In this document: piece by piece, positions 56,142-64,000 of the stretch | Position numbering within the stretch: the stretch's first letter is position 1 | How the letters are laid out: every line of letters starts with the position of its first letter | Assembly (NCBI RefSeq): GCF_023554105.1 | Contig: NZ_JAMJWE010000006.1 | Span: 144,089 to 208,088, forward strand | Reading direction: 5' to 3' | DNA length: 64,000 nucleotides | DNA from: Brucella sp. 21LCYQ03 | GTDB taxonomy: Bacteria > Pseudomonadota > Alphaproteobacteria > Rhizobiales > Rhizobiaceae | The notes under the pieces: model-generated | Told to the model about the DNA's origin: nothing | The model's input: the letters and a program-made list of their open reading frames with translations, nothing else | The model's database searches: none | Made by a program: the position numbers and the translations under genes

Positions 56142-56526
56142 AGAGCAGCTCACCACCAACGTTTTGTTCACGAGCTTCATGATCAGCCATCACACCCTTA
56201 GGGGTGGACAGGATCGAGATGCCAAGACCATTCGCGACCTGCGGGATCGACTTAACCGACACGTAAACGCGACGGCCAGGCTTCGAAACGCGGGTCAGTT
56301 CACGAATGACTGGAACGCCTTCATAATACTTCAGTTCGATTTCGATCTCGGCTTTGCCGTTCACGAATTCACTCTGCGTGTATCCGCGGATGTAACCTTC
56401 AGACTGAAGAACATCCAGAACGCGAGCGCGGAGCTTCGAAGCCGGGGTCGAAACCTTGGTCTTCTTGCGGCCTACTGCGTTGCGGATACGGGTCAGCATA
56501 TCGCCGATAGGATCTGACACAGACAT
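56128..56526 (-). CDS. rpsH: 30S ribosomal protein S8
   Basis: 132 residues; [20 protein letters not shown] and the C-terminal [20 protein letters not shown] are S8 signatures. S8 represses the spc operon in E. coli by binding its mRNA near rplE; I cannot assign such a site here. Confidence 0.97.
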   Translation of the reverse strand: MSVSDPIGDMLTRIRNAVGRKKTKVSTPASKLRARVLDVLQSEGYIRGYTQSEFVNGKAEIEIELKYYEGVPVIRELTRVSKPGRRVYVSVKSIPQVANGLGISILSTPKGVMADHEAREQNVGGELLCRIF

Positions 56527-56536
56527 ATGCTACTCC

Positions 56537-56842
56537 TTACCAGCTCGACTTAACTATGCCTGGAATCTGTCCAAGCGAACCCAACTGGCGAAGCGCAATA
56601 CGCGACATCTTCAGTTTACGGTAATAACCACGCGGGCGACCCGAAACTTCGCAACGGTTGCGAATACGGACCTTAGCGGAATTGCGCGGCAGTTCGGCGA
56701 GCTGGATAGTAGCGCGAAAACGCTCATCCAACGGAAGGCTCTGATCCATTACGATCGCCTTCAGACGTGCACGCTTGTCAGCATGACGCTTAACCAACTT
56801 TTCGCGGCGCTTATTGTTTTCGACTGCGCTAGTCTTGGCCAT
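56537..56842 (-). CDS. rpsN: 30S ribosomal protein S14, zinc-free long form
   Basis: 101 residues, ending [20 protein letters not shown] and [18 protein letters not shown]. It lacks the CxxC pairs of the short zinc form, so it is the long, zinc-independent type. Confidence 0.97.
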   Translation of the reverse strand: MAKTSAVENNKRREKLVKRHADKRARLKAIVMDQSLPLDERFRATIQLAELPRNSAKVRIRNRCEVSGRPRGYYRKLKMSRIALRQLGSLGQIPGIVKSSW

Positions 56843-56868
56843 ATTATTATACCTCGCTACGCTTGCCG

Positions 56869-57426
56869 TTACTGCCGGAATGGGAAGTTGAAGGCGCGCA
56901 GAAGAGCGCGGGCTTCATCATCCGTCTTAGCGGTCGTGCAAACGATGATGTCCATGCCCCAGATCTGATCAACTTTATCGTAGTTGATTTCTGGAAACAC
57001 GATGTGTTCCTTAACACCCATGGCAAAGTTGCCACGACCGTCAAAGCTCTTCGGATTCAGACCACGGAAATCTCGAACGCGCGGAAGCGCAATCGTGATC
57101 AGGCGATCAAGGAATTCGTACATGCGGTCCGAACGAAGAGTAACCTTCGTACCGATTGGCATGTCTTCACGCAACTTGAAAGTTGCGATCGAATTACGGG
57201 CGCGAGTAATGACAGGCTTTTGACCGGCAATCAAGGCCAGATCTGCTGCAGCAACAGATGGCTTCTTTGAGTCGCCAGTTGCTTCGCCTACACCCATGTT
57301 CAGGACAACTTTGGTGATGCGTGGAATCTGCATCTCATTGTCGTACTTGAATTCTTCAAGGAGAGACTTACGAATTGTTTCGTTGTAAATCTTCTTGAAG
57401 CGTGGAAGTTCCTTAACTTCAGCCAT
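56869..57426 (-). CDS. rplE: 50S ribosomal protein L5
   Basis: 185 residues, binds 5S rRNA and contacts tRNA at the P site. [40 protein letters not shown] and [20 protein letters not shown] are typical. Its ATG overlaps the rplX stop by one base (TGATG). Confidence 0.97.
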   Translation of the reverse strand: MAEVKELPRFKKIYNETIRKSLLEEFKYDNEMQIPRITKVVLNMGVGEATGDSKKPSVAAADLALIAGQKPVITRARNSIATFKLREDMPIGTKVTLRSDRMYEFLDRLITIALPRVRDFRGLNPKSFDGRGNFAMGVKEHIVFPEINYDKVDQIWGMDIIVCTTAKTDDEARALLRAFNFPFRQ

Positions 57427-57731
57427 CAGATAACCGCTCCCGAACGCTTTGCAACGCGGACCTTCTTGCCATCTTCAATGCGGAAACCAACGCGGGTTGG
57501 CTTACCGTCTTTAGGATCAGCAATTGCCAGGTTAGACAAATGGATCGGCGCTTCTTTAGTGATAATGCCGGCTTCCTGAGTCTGTGTCTGGCGCTGGTGA
57601 CGCTTTACAGTATTAATACCGCGAACAAGCGCTTTGTCGTCCTTAGGCATAACCTGGAGAACTTCGCCCTTACGGCCTTTGTCCTTACCGGACAGCACGA
57701 CAACGCTGTCGCCTTTGCGAATCTTTTGCAT
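57426..57731 (-). CDS. rplX: 50S ribosomal protein L24
   Basis: 101 residues with the KOW motif near the start ([20 protein letters not shown]). An early assembly protein of the 50S subunit. Coupled to rplE by a one-base overlap. Confidence 0.96.
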   Translation of the reverse strand: MQKIRKGDSVVVLSGKDKGRKGEVLQVMPKDDKALVRGINTVKRHQRQTQTQEAGIITKEAPIHLSNLAIADPKDGKPTRVGFRIEDGKKVRVAKRSGAVI

Positions 57732-57743
57732 CGTCTTGCTTCC

Positions 57744-58112
57744 TTACAGAACTTCCGGAGCCAACGAGATGATCTTCATGTGGTTCTTAGCGCGAAGTTC
57801 GCGTGGAACCGGTCCGAAGATACGCGTACCGATAGGCTCTTTCTTGTTATCGATGAGAACAGCTGCGTTGTTATCGAAACGAATAACGCTGCCGTCTGCG
57901 CGACGGATGTCCTTAGCGGTCCGTACGACCACTGCCTTCATCACGTCGCCTTTTTTGACGCGGCCGCGCGGAATAGCTTCCTTGATCGACACCACAATGA
58001 TGTCGCCCACGGAAGCATAACGCCGCTTGGAACCGCCCAGCACCTTGATGCACATGACACGACGTGCGCCGGAGTTATCCGCCACGTCGAGGTTTGTTTG
58101 CATCTGAATCAT
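57744..58112 (-). CDS. rplN: 50S ribosomal protein L14
   Basis: 122 residues, [20 protein letters not shown] and [20 protein letters not shown], as in the family. Near the subunit interface. Confidence 0.97.
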   Translation of the reverse strand: MIQMQTNLDVADNSGARRVMCIKVLGGSKRRYASVGDIIVVSIKEAIPRGRVKKGDVMKAVVVRTAKDIRRADGSVIRFDNNAAVLIDNKKEPIGTRIFGPVPRELRAKNHMKIISLAPEVL

Positions 58113-58180
58113 GACTGGCCGCCTTCTTTTCCTTCAGCTGGTTAAGGGCTCCTGCCCTACCTAAGCTGCGTGTTTGTAAT

Positions 58181-58423
58181 TTAGCCTGCTGTTACGTTCG
58201 AAAGAACGACCCAGCATTTGTCCTTCGAAATTGGCTTGGATTCTTCAATAGAAACCTGATCACCAATCTTGAACTGGTTGTTTTCGTCATGCGCTTTGTA
58301 TTTCTTAGACTGACGAATAGTCTTCTGGAGGAGCGGATGCGAATAGCGGCGCTCAACCTTAACTACAACAGTCTTATCATTCTTGTCGCTGACGACAACG
58401 CCCTGCAGAACGCGTTTAGGCAT
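58181..58423 (-). CDS. rpsQ: 30S ribosomal protein S17
   Basis: 80 residues, [20 protein letters not shown] and [20 protein letters not shown]. The 68-bp spacer to rplN has only a 5-bp hairpin (58145-58158). Confidence 0.96.
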   Translation of the reverse strand: MPKRVLQGVVVSDKNDKTVVVKVERRYSHPLLQKTIRQSKKYKAHDENNQFKIGDQVSIEESKPISKDKCWVVLSNVTAG

Positions 58424-58435
58424 TATACTTGTTCC

Positions 58436-58636
58436 TTATGCCTTGCTTTCGGCCGCCTTCTGGCGGGCGATGGTCTTGATACGCGCAATGTCGCGACGAA
58501 CTTGCTTCACGCGCGCGGTTTTTTCGAGCTGGCCGGTTGCCTTCTGAAAGCGCAGGTTGAACTGCTCTTTCTTCAGGGAACCCAACTCATCGTTAATCTG
58601 ATCGAGGCTTTTCGCCCGAACGTCTGCGGCTTTCAT
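58436..58636 (-). CDS. rpmC: 50S ribosomal protein L29
   Basis: 66 residues; two helices, with [20 protein letters not shown] and [15 protein letters not shown]. At the polypeptide exit tunnel. Confidence 0.96.
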   Translation of the reverse strand: MKAADVRAKSLDQINDELGSLKKEQFNLRFQKATGQLEKTARVKQVRRDIARIKTIARQKAAESKA

Positions 58637-58646
58637 GACTGCCCTC

Positions 58647-59060
58647 TTACTCTGCGATGCGCTGAATGAAGCGCGTCTTGACCGACAACTTTGCAGCGCC
58701 GAGTCTTAAGGCTTCGCGTGCCACATCTTCGGGTACGCCGTCAAGCTCAAACATTATACGACCTGGTGCAACACGTGCTGCCCAGTAGTCAACGGAACCC
58801 TTACCTTTACCCATACGGACTTCGGTTGGCTTCGATGTTACTGGCAGATCCGGGAAGATTCGGATCCATACACGACCGGCACGTTTCATGTGACGGGTGA
58901 TCGCGCGGCGAGCCGCTTCGATCTGTCGTGCTGTGACGCGGTCAGGCTCTACTGCCTTCAAACCGAATGCACCGAAATTAAGATCCGTACCGCCCTTCGA
59001 GTTGCCGTGAATACGGCCCTTGAACTGCTTACGGAACTTGGTGCGCTTAGGCTGCATCAT
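58647..59060 (-). CDS. rplP: 50S ribosomal protein L16
   Basis: 137 residues; [20 protein letters not shown] and [20 protein letters not shown] are L16 signatures. It organises the peptidyl transferase centre. Confidence 0.97.
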   Translation of the reverse strand: MMQPKRTKFRKQFKGRIHGNSKGGTDLNFGAFGLKAVEPDRVTARQIEAARRAITRHMKRAGRVWIRIFPDLPVTSKPTEVRMGKGKGSVDYWAARVAPGRIMFELDGVPEDVAREALRLGAAKLSVKTRFIQRIAE

Positions 59061-59098
59061 TGTTCTTTACTCCAATTTTCTCGCCGGCGGCCCGCTTT

Positions 59099-59809
59099 TT
59101 AAGCGTTTTCGCGGCGGCGGTTCTGATGGGAACCCTGATTGTCACCCTCAACCGCACGACGCTCAGAAGCCATTGGGTCATGCTCAAGGATTTCGCCCTT
59201 GAATACCCAGACCTTTACGCCGCAGATGCCGTAAGCAGTCTTCGCTTCAGCCGTACCGTAGTCGATATCGGCGCGCAGCGTGTGAAGAGGAACGCGACCT
59301 TCGCGGTACCATTCCATACGTGCGATTTCAGCGCCGCCCAAACGACCGGAGCAGTTGATACGAATTCCTTCGGCACCGAGACGCATTGCCGACTGAACGG
59401 AACGCTTCATGGCGCGACGGAATGCCACACGGCGTTCGAGCTGCTGTGCGATCGACTGAGCGATCAGCGTAGCGTCGATTTCCGGCTTACGAACTTCAAC
59501 AATGTTGAGTGACGTATCGGAATTCGTCATCTCGGAAAGCTTCTTGCGGAGCTTTTCGATGTCCGCGCCCTTCTTGCCGATGATGATGCCCGGACGTGCA
59601 GCGTGAATGGTCACGCGGCACTTCTTGTGTGGGCGCTCGATTACGATCTTAGCAATCGCAGCCTGCTTGAGTTCGTTCTTAAGATACTCACGGATCTTAA
59701 CGTCTTCATGCAGCAGCTTACCGTATTCGCCGGTATTCGCGTACCAACGCGAATCCCAGGTGCGGTTGATGCCGAGGCGAAAACCGATCGGATTAATCTT
59801 CTGGCCCAT
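59099..59809 (-). CDS. rpsC: 30S ribosomal protein S3
   Basis: 236 residues; [20 protein letters not shown] at the start, a KH domain with GKKG in [17 protein letters not shown], and [20 protein letters not shown]. Forms the mRNA entry tunnel. Its ATG overlaps the rplV stop by one base. Confidence 0.97.
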   Translation of the reverse strand: MGQKINPIGFRLGINRTWDSRWYANTGEYGKLLHEDVKIREYLKNELKQAAIAKIVIERPHKKCRVTIHAARPGIIIGKKGADIEKLRKKLSEMTNSDTSLNIVEVRKPEIDATLIAQSIAQQLERRVAFRRAMKRSVQSAMRLGAEGIRINCSGRLGGAEIARMEWYREGRVPLHTLRADIDYGTAEAKTAYGICGVKVWVFKGEILEHDPMASERRAVEGDNQGSHQNRRRENA

Positions 59810-60198
59810 TATGCGGCCTCCCCTTTTTCCGCAACTTCGCGGACAACAATGGTGAGATGCGAAAACGGCTTTTCGATGCGGCTTGCCTTACCACGTCCAC
59901 GAACGTGGAAACGCTTCATGACAATAGATTTGCCGACATAAGCTTCAGCAACGATCAGCGCGTCAACGTCGAGATCATGATTGTTCTCTGCGTTGGCGAT
60001 AGCCGATTCGAGCGTCTTTTTCACTGTTTCAGCGATCCGCTTGCGCGAGAAAGTGAGATCAGCAAGTGCCGCATTTACTTTCTTGCCGCGGATAAGTGCC
60101 GCGACAAGATTAAGCTTCTGCGGGCTGACGCGAAGCGTACGGGCGACGGCTTTCGCCTCGTTATCCTTAAGCTGGCGGGGAGCCTTGGCCTTGCCCAT
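59809..60198 (-). CDS. rplV: 50S ribosomal protein L22
   Basis: 129 residues; [20 protein letters not shown] and the extended beta hairpin region [20 protein letters not shown], which lines the exit tunnel and is a site of macrolide-resistance changes in other bacteria. Confidence 0.97.
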   Translation of the reverse strand: MGKAKAPRQLKDNEAKAVARTLRVSPQKLNLVAALIRGKKVNAALADLTFSRKRIAETVKKTLESAIANAENNHDLDVDALIVAEAYVGKSIVMKRFHVRGRGKASRIEKPFSHLTIVVREVAEKGEAA

Positions 60199-60201
60199 CT
60201 G

Positions 60202-60480
60202 TTACTTCCTCTTTGACTTCTTGTCCGCGCCGTGACCGTAATAGGTCCGTGTCGGCGCGAATTCACCGAACTTATGTCCAACCATTTCTTCGGAGATCGA
60301 TACCGGCACATGCTTGTTGCCGTTATAAACACCGAAGGTCAGGCCAACGAACTGCGGCAAGATCGTGGAGCGACGGCTCCACATCTTGATAACTTCATTA
60401 CGACCGCCCTCGCGTACCTTCTCAGCTTTCGTGAGAAGATAGCCATCGACGAACGGACCTTTCCAAACTGAACGAGCCAC
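60202..60480 (-). CDS. rpsS: 30S ribosomal protein S19
   Basis: 92 residues; [40 protein letters not shown]. Only 3 bp separate it from rplV. Confidence 0.97.
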   Translation of the reverse strand: MARSVWKGPFVDGYLLTKAEKVREGGRNEVIKMWSRRSTILPQFVGLTFGVYNGNKHVPVSISEEMVGHKFGEFAPTRTYYGHGADKKSKRK

Positions 60481-60495
60481 TTCAGACTACCTCTC

Positions 60496-61329
60496 TTACT
60501 TCTTGCGCTGATGACGCGAACGCATGATGAACTTGTCGGTTGCCTTGTTCGAACGGGTCTTTTTGCCCTTCGTAGGCTTACCCCAAGGGGTAACCGGGTG
60601 ACGACCACCAGAAGTACGGCCTTCACCACCACCATGCGGGTGGTCAACTGGGTTCATAGCAACGCCGCGAACGTGTGGACGCTTACCGCGCCAAACCGAA
60701 CGACCGGCCTTACCGTCATTGATGTTGCTGTGCTCTGGATTGGATACTGCACCAACCGTTGCAAAGCATGCACCCGAAACCAGACGCTGTTCGCCCGAGT
60801 TCAGACGCAGGATAGCCATACCCTGATCGCGACCGACGAGCTGTGCATATGCACCAGCCGAACGAGCAATCTGACCGCCCTTGCCTGGCTTCATTTCCAC
60901 GTTGTGGATAATGGTACCAACTGGCATCGACGAAAGCGGCATTGCGTTGCCTGGCTTAACGTCAACGGACTGACCGGCGATAACCTTGTCGCCAGCTGTC
61001 AGACGCTGTGGAGCCAGGATGTAGCTCAGTTCACCGTCTTCGTAGCGGATCAGCGCGATAAACGCTGTACGGTTTGGATCGTATTCCAGACGTTCTACCG
61101 TAGCGACAACGTCGTGCTTACGACGCTTGAAGTCTACAAAACGGTAGGAACGCTTGTGACCGCCGCCCTGAAAGCGAACAGTGATACGACCTGTGTTGTT
61201 ACGGCCACCCTTCTTGGACAGACCTTCAGTCAATGACTTGACTGGCTTGCCCTTGTAGAGTTCCGAACGGTCCACGATGACCAGCTGACGCTGGCCTGGC
61301 GTGATCGGATTAAAGTGCTTGAGTGCCAT
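60496..61329 (-). CDS. rplB: 50S ribosomal protein L2
   Basis: 277 residues; the conserved C-terminal [20 protein letters not shown] with the functionally important His, and [19 protein letters not shown] near the start. Needed for subunit association and peptidyl transfer. Confidence 0.98.
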   Translation of the reverse strand: MALKHFNPITPGQRQLVIVDRSELYKGKPVKSLTEGLSKKGGRNNTGRITVRFQGGGHKRSYRFVDFKRRKHDVVATVERLEYDPNRTAFIALIRYEDGELSYILAPQRLTAGDKVIAGQSVDVKPGNAMPLSSMPVGTIIHNVEMKPGKGGQIARSAGAYAQLVGRDQGMAILRLNSGEQRLVSGACFATVGAVSNPEHSNINDGKAGRSVWRGKRPHVRGVAMNPVDHPHGGGEGRTSGGRHPVTPWGKPTKGKKTRSNKATDKFIMRSRHQRKK

Positions 61330-61349
61330 TGTCTTTACTCCGTGGCCTC

Positions 61350-61643
61350 TCAGAGACCTGTCGAAACGTCGATGCTCTGGCCTTCAGCCAAAGTTACGAT
61401 CGCTTTCTTGACATCGCTCTGGCGCCCGACAATGCCGCGGAACCGCTTCACTTTGCCTTTGCGCACAGTGGTGTTTACAGCCTTAACCTTGACGCCGAAA
61501 AGCGCTTCGATTGCAGCCTTGATTTCCGGCTTCGTCGCTTTGCGAGCTACGTTAAAGACGACCTGGTTATGTTCGGAAACAAGGGTCGACTTTTCGGTGA
61601 TGACTGGGCTGACGATCACGTCATAATGGCGAAGATCGGTCAT
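61350..61643 (-). CDS. rplW: 50S ribosomal protein L23
   Basis: 97 residues; [20 protein letters not shown] and [20 protein letters not shown]. Docking site for trigger factor and SRP at the tunnel exit. Overlaps rplD by four bases (ATGA). Confidence 0.97.
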   Translation of the reverse strand: MTDLRHYDVIVSPVITEKSTLVSEHNQVVFNVARKATKPEIKAAIEALFGVKVKAVNTTVRKGKVKRFRGIVGRQSDVKKAIVTLAEGQSIDVSTGL

Positions 61644-62260
61644 TTAAAACGCTCCTCGAGTGCTTCGACAGCTGCCTTGGAAAGCACGAGCTTGCCACGA
61701 CGCAGAATGTCGTAAACATTGATGCCCTGTACTGGCAGAACATCGATGTTCGGGATGTTCGAAGCAGCGCGCTGAAAGTTCACGTCGATTTCTGCGCCGC
61801 CGATGAGCAGTGCATTTTCGAGACCGAGCTTTGCGAACTGCGACACAAGCTGCTTTGTCTTGGCTTCGGAAGCTGCCAGATCATCGATGATGATCAGGTC
61901 AGATGCCTTTGCCTTAGCCGACAGAGCGTGACGCAAGCCGAGAGCGCGAACCTTCTTTGGCAGATCGTGATCGTGGCTACGAACAACTGGTCCGTGAGCC
62001 TGACCACCGCCGCGGAACTGCGGTGCACGTGCCGAATGGTGACGAGCGCGACCCGTACCCTTCTGCTTGTACATCTTCGAACCGGTGCGGCTGATGTCGC
62101 TACGGCCCTTGGCATCATGAGAGCCCTGCTGGCGGCGAGCCAGCTGCCAGCGCACAACGCGCTGGAGAATGTCGTCGCGTGGGTCGAGACCGAAGATTTC
62201 TTCGTTCAGCTTGACCTGGCCGGCATCCTTGCCTTCAAGTGTTGTAATTGTGAGATCCAT
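61640..62260 (-). CDS. rplD: 50S ribosomal protein L4
   Basis: 206 residues; [20 protein letters not shown] and [20 protein letters not shown] form the extended loop in the exit tunnel. In E. coli L4 represses the S10 operon; the leader for that would be outside this window. Its ATG overlaps the rplC stop by one base. Confidence 0.97.
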   Translation of the reverse strand: MDLTITTLEGKDAGQVKLNEEIFGLDPRDDILQRVVRWQLARRQQGSHDAKGRSDISRTGSKMYKQKGTGRARHHSARAPQFRGGGQAHGPVVRSHDHDLPKKVRALGLRHALSAKAKASDLIIIDDLAASEAKTKQLVSQFAKLGLENALLIGGAEIDVNFQRAASNIPNIDVLPVQGINVYDILRRGKLVLSKAAVEALEERFK

Positions 62261-62997
62261 TATTCGGCTCCCTCAGTCGCTGCAGTTTCAGAAACTACAG
62301 CAGCTTCTACCTTGGCCTGTGCTGCTTGGCGCAGACCAGCTGGCTTGGGAGCATTATCTGGCAGCGATACCTTTACGGCGTCGCGAACGTAGATCCATGC
62401 ACCCTTTGAACCAGGAACCGCACCGCGAACAAGGATAAGGCCGCGATCGAGGTCTGTCGAAACAACTTCGATATTCTGCGTGGTTACACGGGTTTGACCC
62501 ATGTGACCGGCCATCTTCTTGCCTTTAAATACTTTACCTGGGTCCTGACGCTGACCGGTCGAGCCGTGAGCGCGGTGGGTAACTGAGTTACCGTGCGAAG
62601 CACGATGACCAGCAAAGTTATGACGCTTCATAACACCGGCAAAGCCCTTACCGATCGAAGTACCCGTCACGTCGACCTTCTGGCCGGCGACGAAATGTTC
62701 GGCTGTGATTTCCACGCCGACTTCGAGCAGATTGTCAGGAGAAACGCGGAATTCCGCAACTTTCGCCTTAGGCTCAACTTCAGCCTTCGCGAAGTGACCG
62801 CGCAGAGCCTTAGTCGTGTTCTTTACCTTGGCAAGTCCAACGCCAAGCTGAACAGCCGTGTAACCATTCTTTTCAACTGTACGCTGAGCTACCACGTGGC
62901 AGTCTTCCATACGGAGAACTGTTACTGGTACATGTTCGCCGGCGTCGTTATAGACGCGGGTCATGCCCAGCTTTTGTGCAATAACACCTGAACGCAT
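62260..62997 (-). CDS. rplC: 50S ribosomal protein L3
   Basis: 245 residues; [40 protein letters not shown] and [20 protein letters not shown]. The Ala-rich end ([20 protein letters not shown]) is slightly longer than usual. I start it at 62997, with GGAAGGAA upstream, not at the extra eight residues beyond. Confidence 0.96.
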   Translation of the reverse strand: MRSGVIAQKLGMTRVYNDAGEHVPVTVLRMEDCHVVAQRTVEKNGYTAVQLGVGLAKVKNTTKALRGHFAKAEVEPKAKVAEFRVSPDNLLEVGVEITAEHFVAGQKVDVTGTSIGKGFAGVMKRHNFAGHRASHGNSVTHRAHGSTGQRQDPGKVFKGKKMAGHMGQTRVTTQNIEVVSTDLDRGLILVRGAVPGSKGAWIYVRDAVKVSLPDNAPKPAGLRQAAQAKVEAAVVSETAATEGAE

Positions 62998-63026
62998 CGG
63001 GTTCGTTCCTTCCGTCCTCAAGCCGA

Positions 63027-63335
63027 TTAAAGCTTGATCTCGACATCAACACCGGCGGACAGATCGAGCTTCATCAGCGCGTCTACAGTCTGCGGGGTTG
63101 GGTCAACGATATCGAGAAGACGCTTGTGCGTGCGCATCTCGAACTGTTCGCGGCTCTTCTTATCGATGTGCGGCGACCGGTTTACTGTGAACTTTTCGAT
63201 CCGTGTTGGAAGTGGGATCGGTCCGCGTACATTTGCACCGGTACGCTTAGCAGTCGACACGATTTCGCGCGTCGAAGCGTCAAGGATCCGATGATCAAAC
63301 GCCTTGAGGCGAATGCGGATGTTTTGACCGTTCAT
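63027..63335 (-). CDS. rpsJ: 30S ribosomal protein S10 (NusE)
   Basis: 102 residues; [20 protein letters not shown] and [20 protein letters not shown]. It also acts in transcription antitermination with NusB. First gene after tuf, with a 58-bp spacer holding a perfect 9-bp hairpin. Confidence 0.98.
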   Translation of the reverse strand: MNGQNIRIRLKAFDHRILDASTREIVSTAKRTGANVRGPIPLPTRIEKFTVNRSPHIDKKSREQFEMRTHKRLLDIVDPTPQTVDALMKLDLSAGVDVEIKL

Positions 63336-63356
63336 TTGATCTGTTCCTTGTTACGC

Positions 63357-63380
63357 GGAGCGTTTCCGGAGAAACGCTCC
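63357..63380 (-). other. Perfect 9-bp stem-loop in the tuf-rpsJ spacer
   Basis: GGAGCGTTT (63357-63365) and AAACGCTCC (63372-63380), 6-nt loop. After it on the minus strand comes GCGTAACAAGG, so there is no U-tract; read-through into rpsJ is expected. Confidence 0.65.
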
Positions 63381-63393
63381 TGTACAAATCTAA

Positions 63394-64000
63394 TTACTCG
63401 ATGATCGAAGCGACGATGCCTGCACCAACGGTACGGCCACCTTCACGGATAGCGAAGCGAAGCTTGTCTTCCATCGCAATCGGTACGATCAGCGTTACGT
63501 CAACGGTTACGTTGTCGCCTGGCATAACCATTTCCACGCCTTCTGGCAGGGTAACAACACCGGTAACGTCAGTTGTACGGAAGTAGAACTGTGGACGGTA
63601 GTTGGTGAAGAATGGTGTATGACGGCCACCTTCGTCCTTGGTCAGAATGTATGCTTCTGCCTTGAACTTGGTGTGTGGCTTAACCGAACCTGGCTTGCAG
63701 AGAACCTGACCACGCTCAACGTCTTCACGTCCAACGCCGCGAACCAGTGCGCCGATGTTGTCGCCAGCTTGGCCCTGATCGAGCAGCTTGCGGAACATTT
63801 CAACGCCGGTAACAGTTGTCTTGCCAGTTGCCTTGATGCCGACGATTTCGACTTCTTCGCCAACCTTGATGATACCGCGCTCAACGCGACCGGTAACAAC
63901 AGTACCACGACCCGAGATCGAGAACACGTCTTCGATCGGCATCAGGAATGGCTGGTCAACTGGACGTTCTGGAGTTGGGATGTAGGTGTCAACAGCGTCC
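63394..64000 (-). CDS. tuf: Elongation factor Tu (3' part, runs off right edge)
   Basis: C-terminal about 200 codons of EF-Tu: the end of the G domain ([20 protein letters not shown]), domain II ([19 protein letters not shown]) and domain III ([40 protein letters not shown]), to the usual end [10 protein letters not shown]. The N-terminal part with the GTP-binding motifs lies outside the window. Confidence 0.97.
   Translation of the reverse strand, partial: DAVDTYIPTPERPVDQPFLMPIEDVFSISGRGTVVTGRVERGIIKVGEEVEIVGIKATGKTTVTGVEMFRKLLDQGQAGDNIGALVRGVGREDVERGQVLCKPGSVKPHTKFKAEAYILTKDEGGRHTPFFTNYRPQFYFRTTDVTGVVTLPEGVEMVMPGDNVTVDVTLIVPIAMEDKLRFAIREGGRTVGAGIVASIIE

Noticed and set aside
55076..56182. 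368-codon plus-strand frame over rplR and rplF
   Set aside because: Antisense shadow of ribosomal protein genes; no ribosome-binding site or family match.

Overview
The window is a contiguous, chromosome-type stretch of an alphaproteobacterium of the Brucella/Ochrobactrum group (order Hyphomicrobiales). This placement rests on gene order (uppS-cdsA-rseP-bamA, and a tuf-to-rplQ ribosomal super-operon followed by a Do-type protease and rarA), on alphaproteobacterial families (DUF1489, ScfR/PccR, RHH_4, FemAB-like PF04339, EcfG-type promoters, GTTC-N7-GTTC LexA boxes), and on base composition. It is an inference from reading, not from a database search. I see no insertion sequence, prophage, CRISPR array, tRNA or rRNA gene.

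Layout. 1-7000 (minus): rpsB-tsf-pyrH-frr-uppS-cdsA-rseP-bamA, joining translation, UMP synthesis, ribosome recycling, lipid carrier and phospholipid synthesis and outer-membrane assembly; bamA runs off the left edge. 7000-17600: a DUF3108 protein, a RidA-GDPD-FemAB-HIT gene string, the azlCD branched-chain amino-acid exporter, clpS-clpA, and a SPOR-containing D-Ala-D-Ala carboxypeptidase. 17600-24560: L-serine dehydratase, a YdcF-family membrane protein, an acyltransferase-like membrane protein with a Cys-rich tail, a MerR regulator, several small envelope proteins and queF behind a preQ1-I riboswitch. 24560-31840: the propionyl-CoA to succinyl-CoA module (scfR/pccR, divergent pccB-pccA-mcm) with a TTTGCAAA operator. 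31900-39900: small stress-type proteins, murI-trmJ, a DJ-1/PfpI protein, icd and an ArsR-NIPSNAP-monooxygenase unit. 39900-48780: alaS, recA with tandem LexA boxes, an OmpA-like lipoprotein, a lytic transglycosylase lipoprotein, rarA and a Do-type protease. 48960-64000 (minus): tuf (partial), rpsJ to rpoA-rplQ, with secY and adk inside.

Most of the window is housekeeping. The signals that deserve attention are regulatory: a preQ1-I aptamer before queF; two exact GGAAC-N16-CGTT general-stress promoters in front of small unknown genes; an 11-bp triple repeat forming overlapping LexA boxes before recA; a TTTGCAAA cluster between scfR and pccB; and a series of perfect, U-tract-less stem-loops in the longer spacers of the translation operons. 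At protein level the most unusual item is the Cys-rich C-terminal tail on the DUF1624-like acyltransferase.
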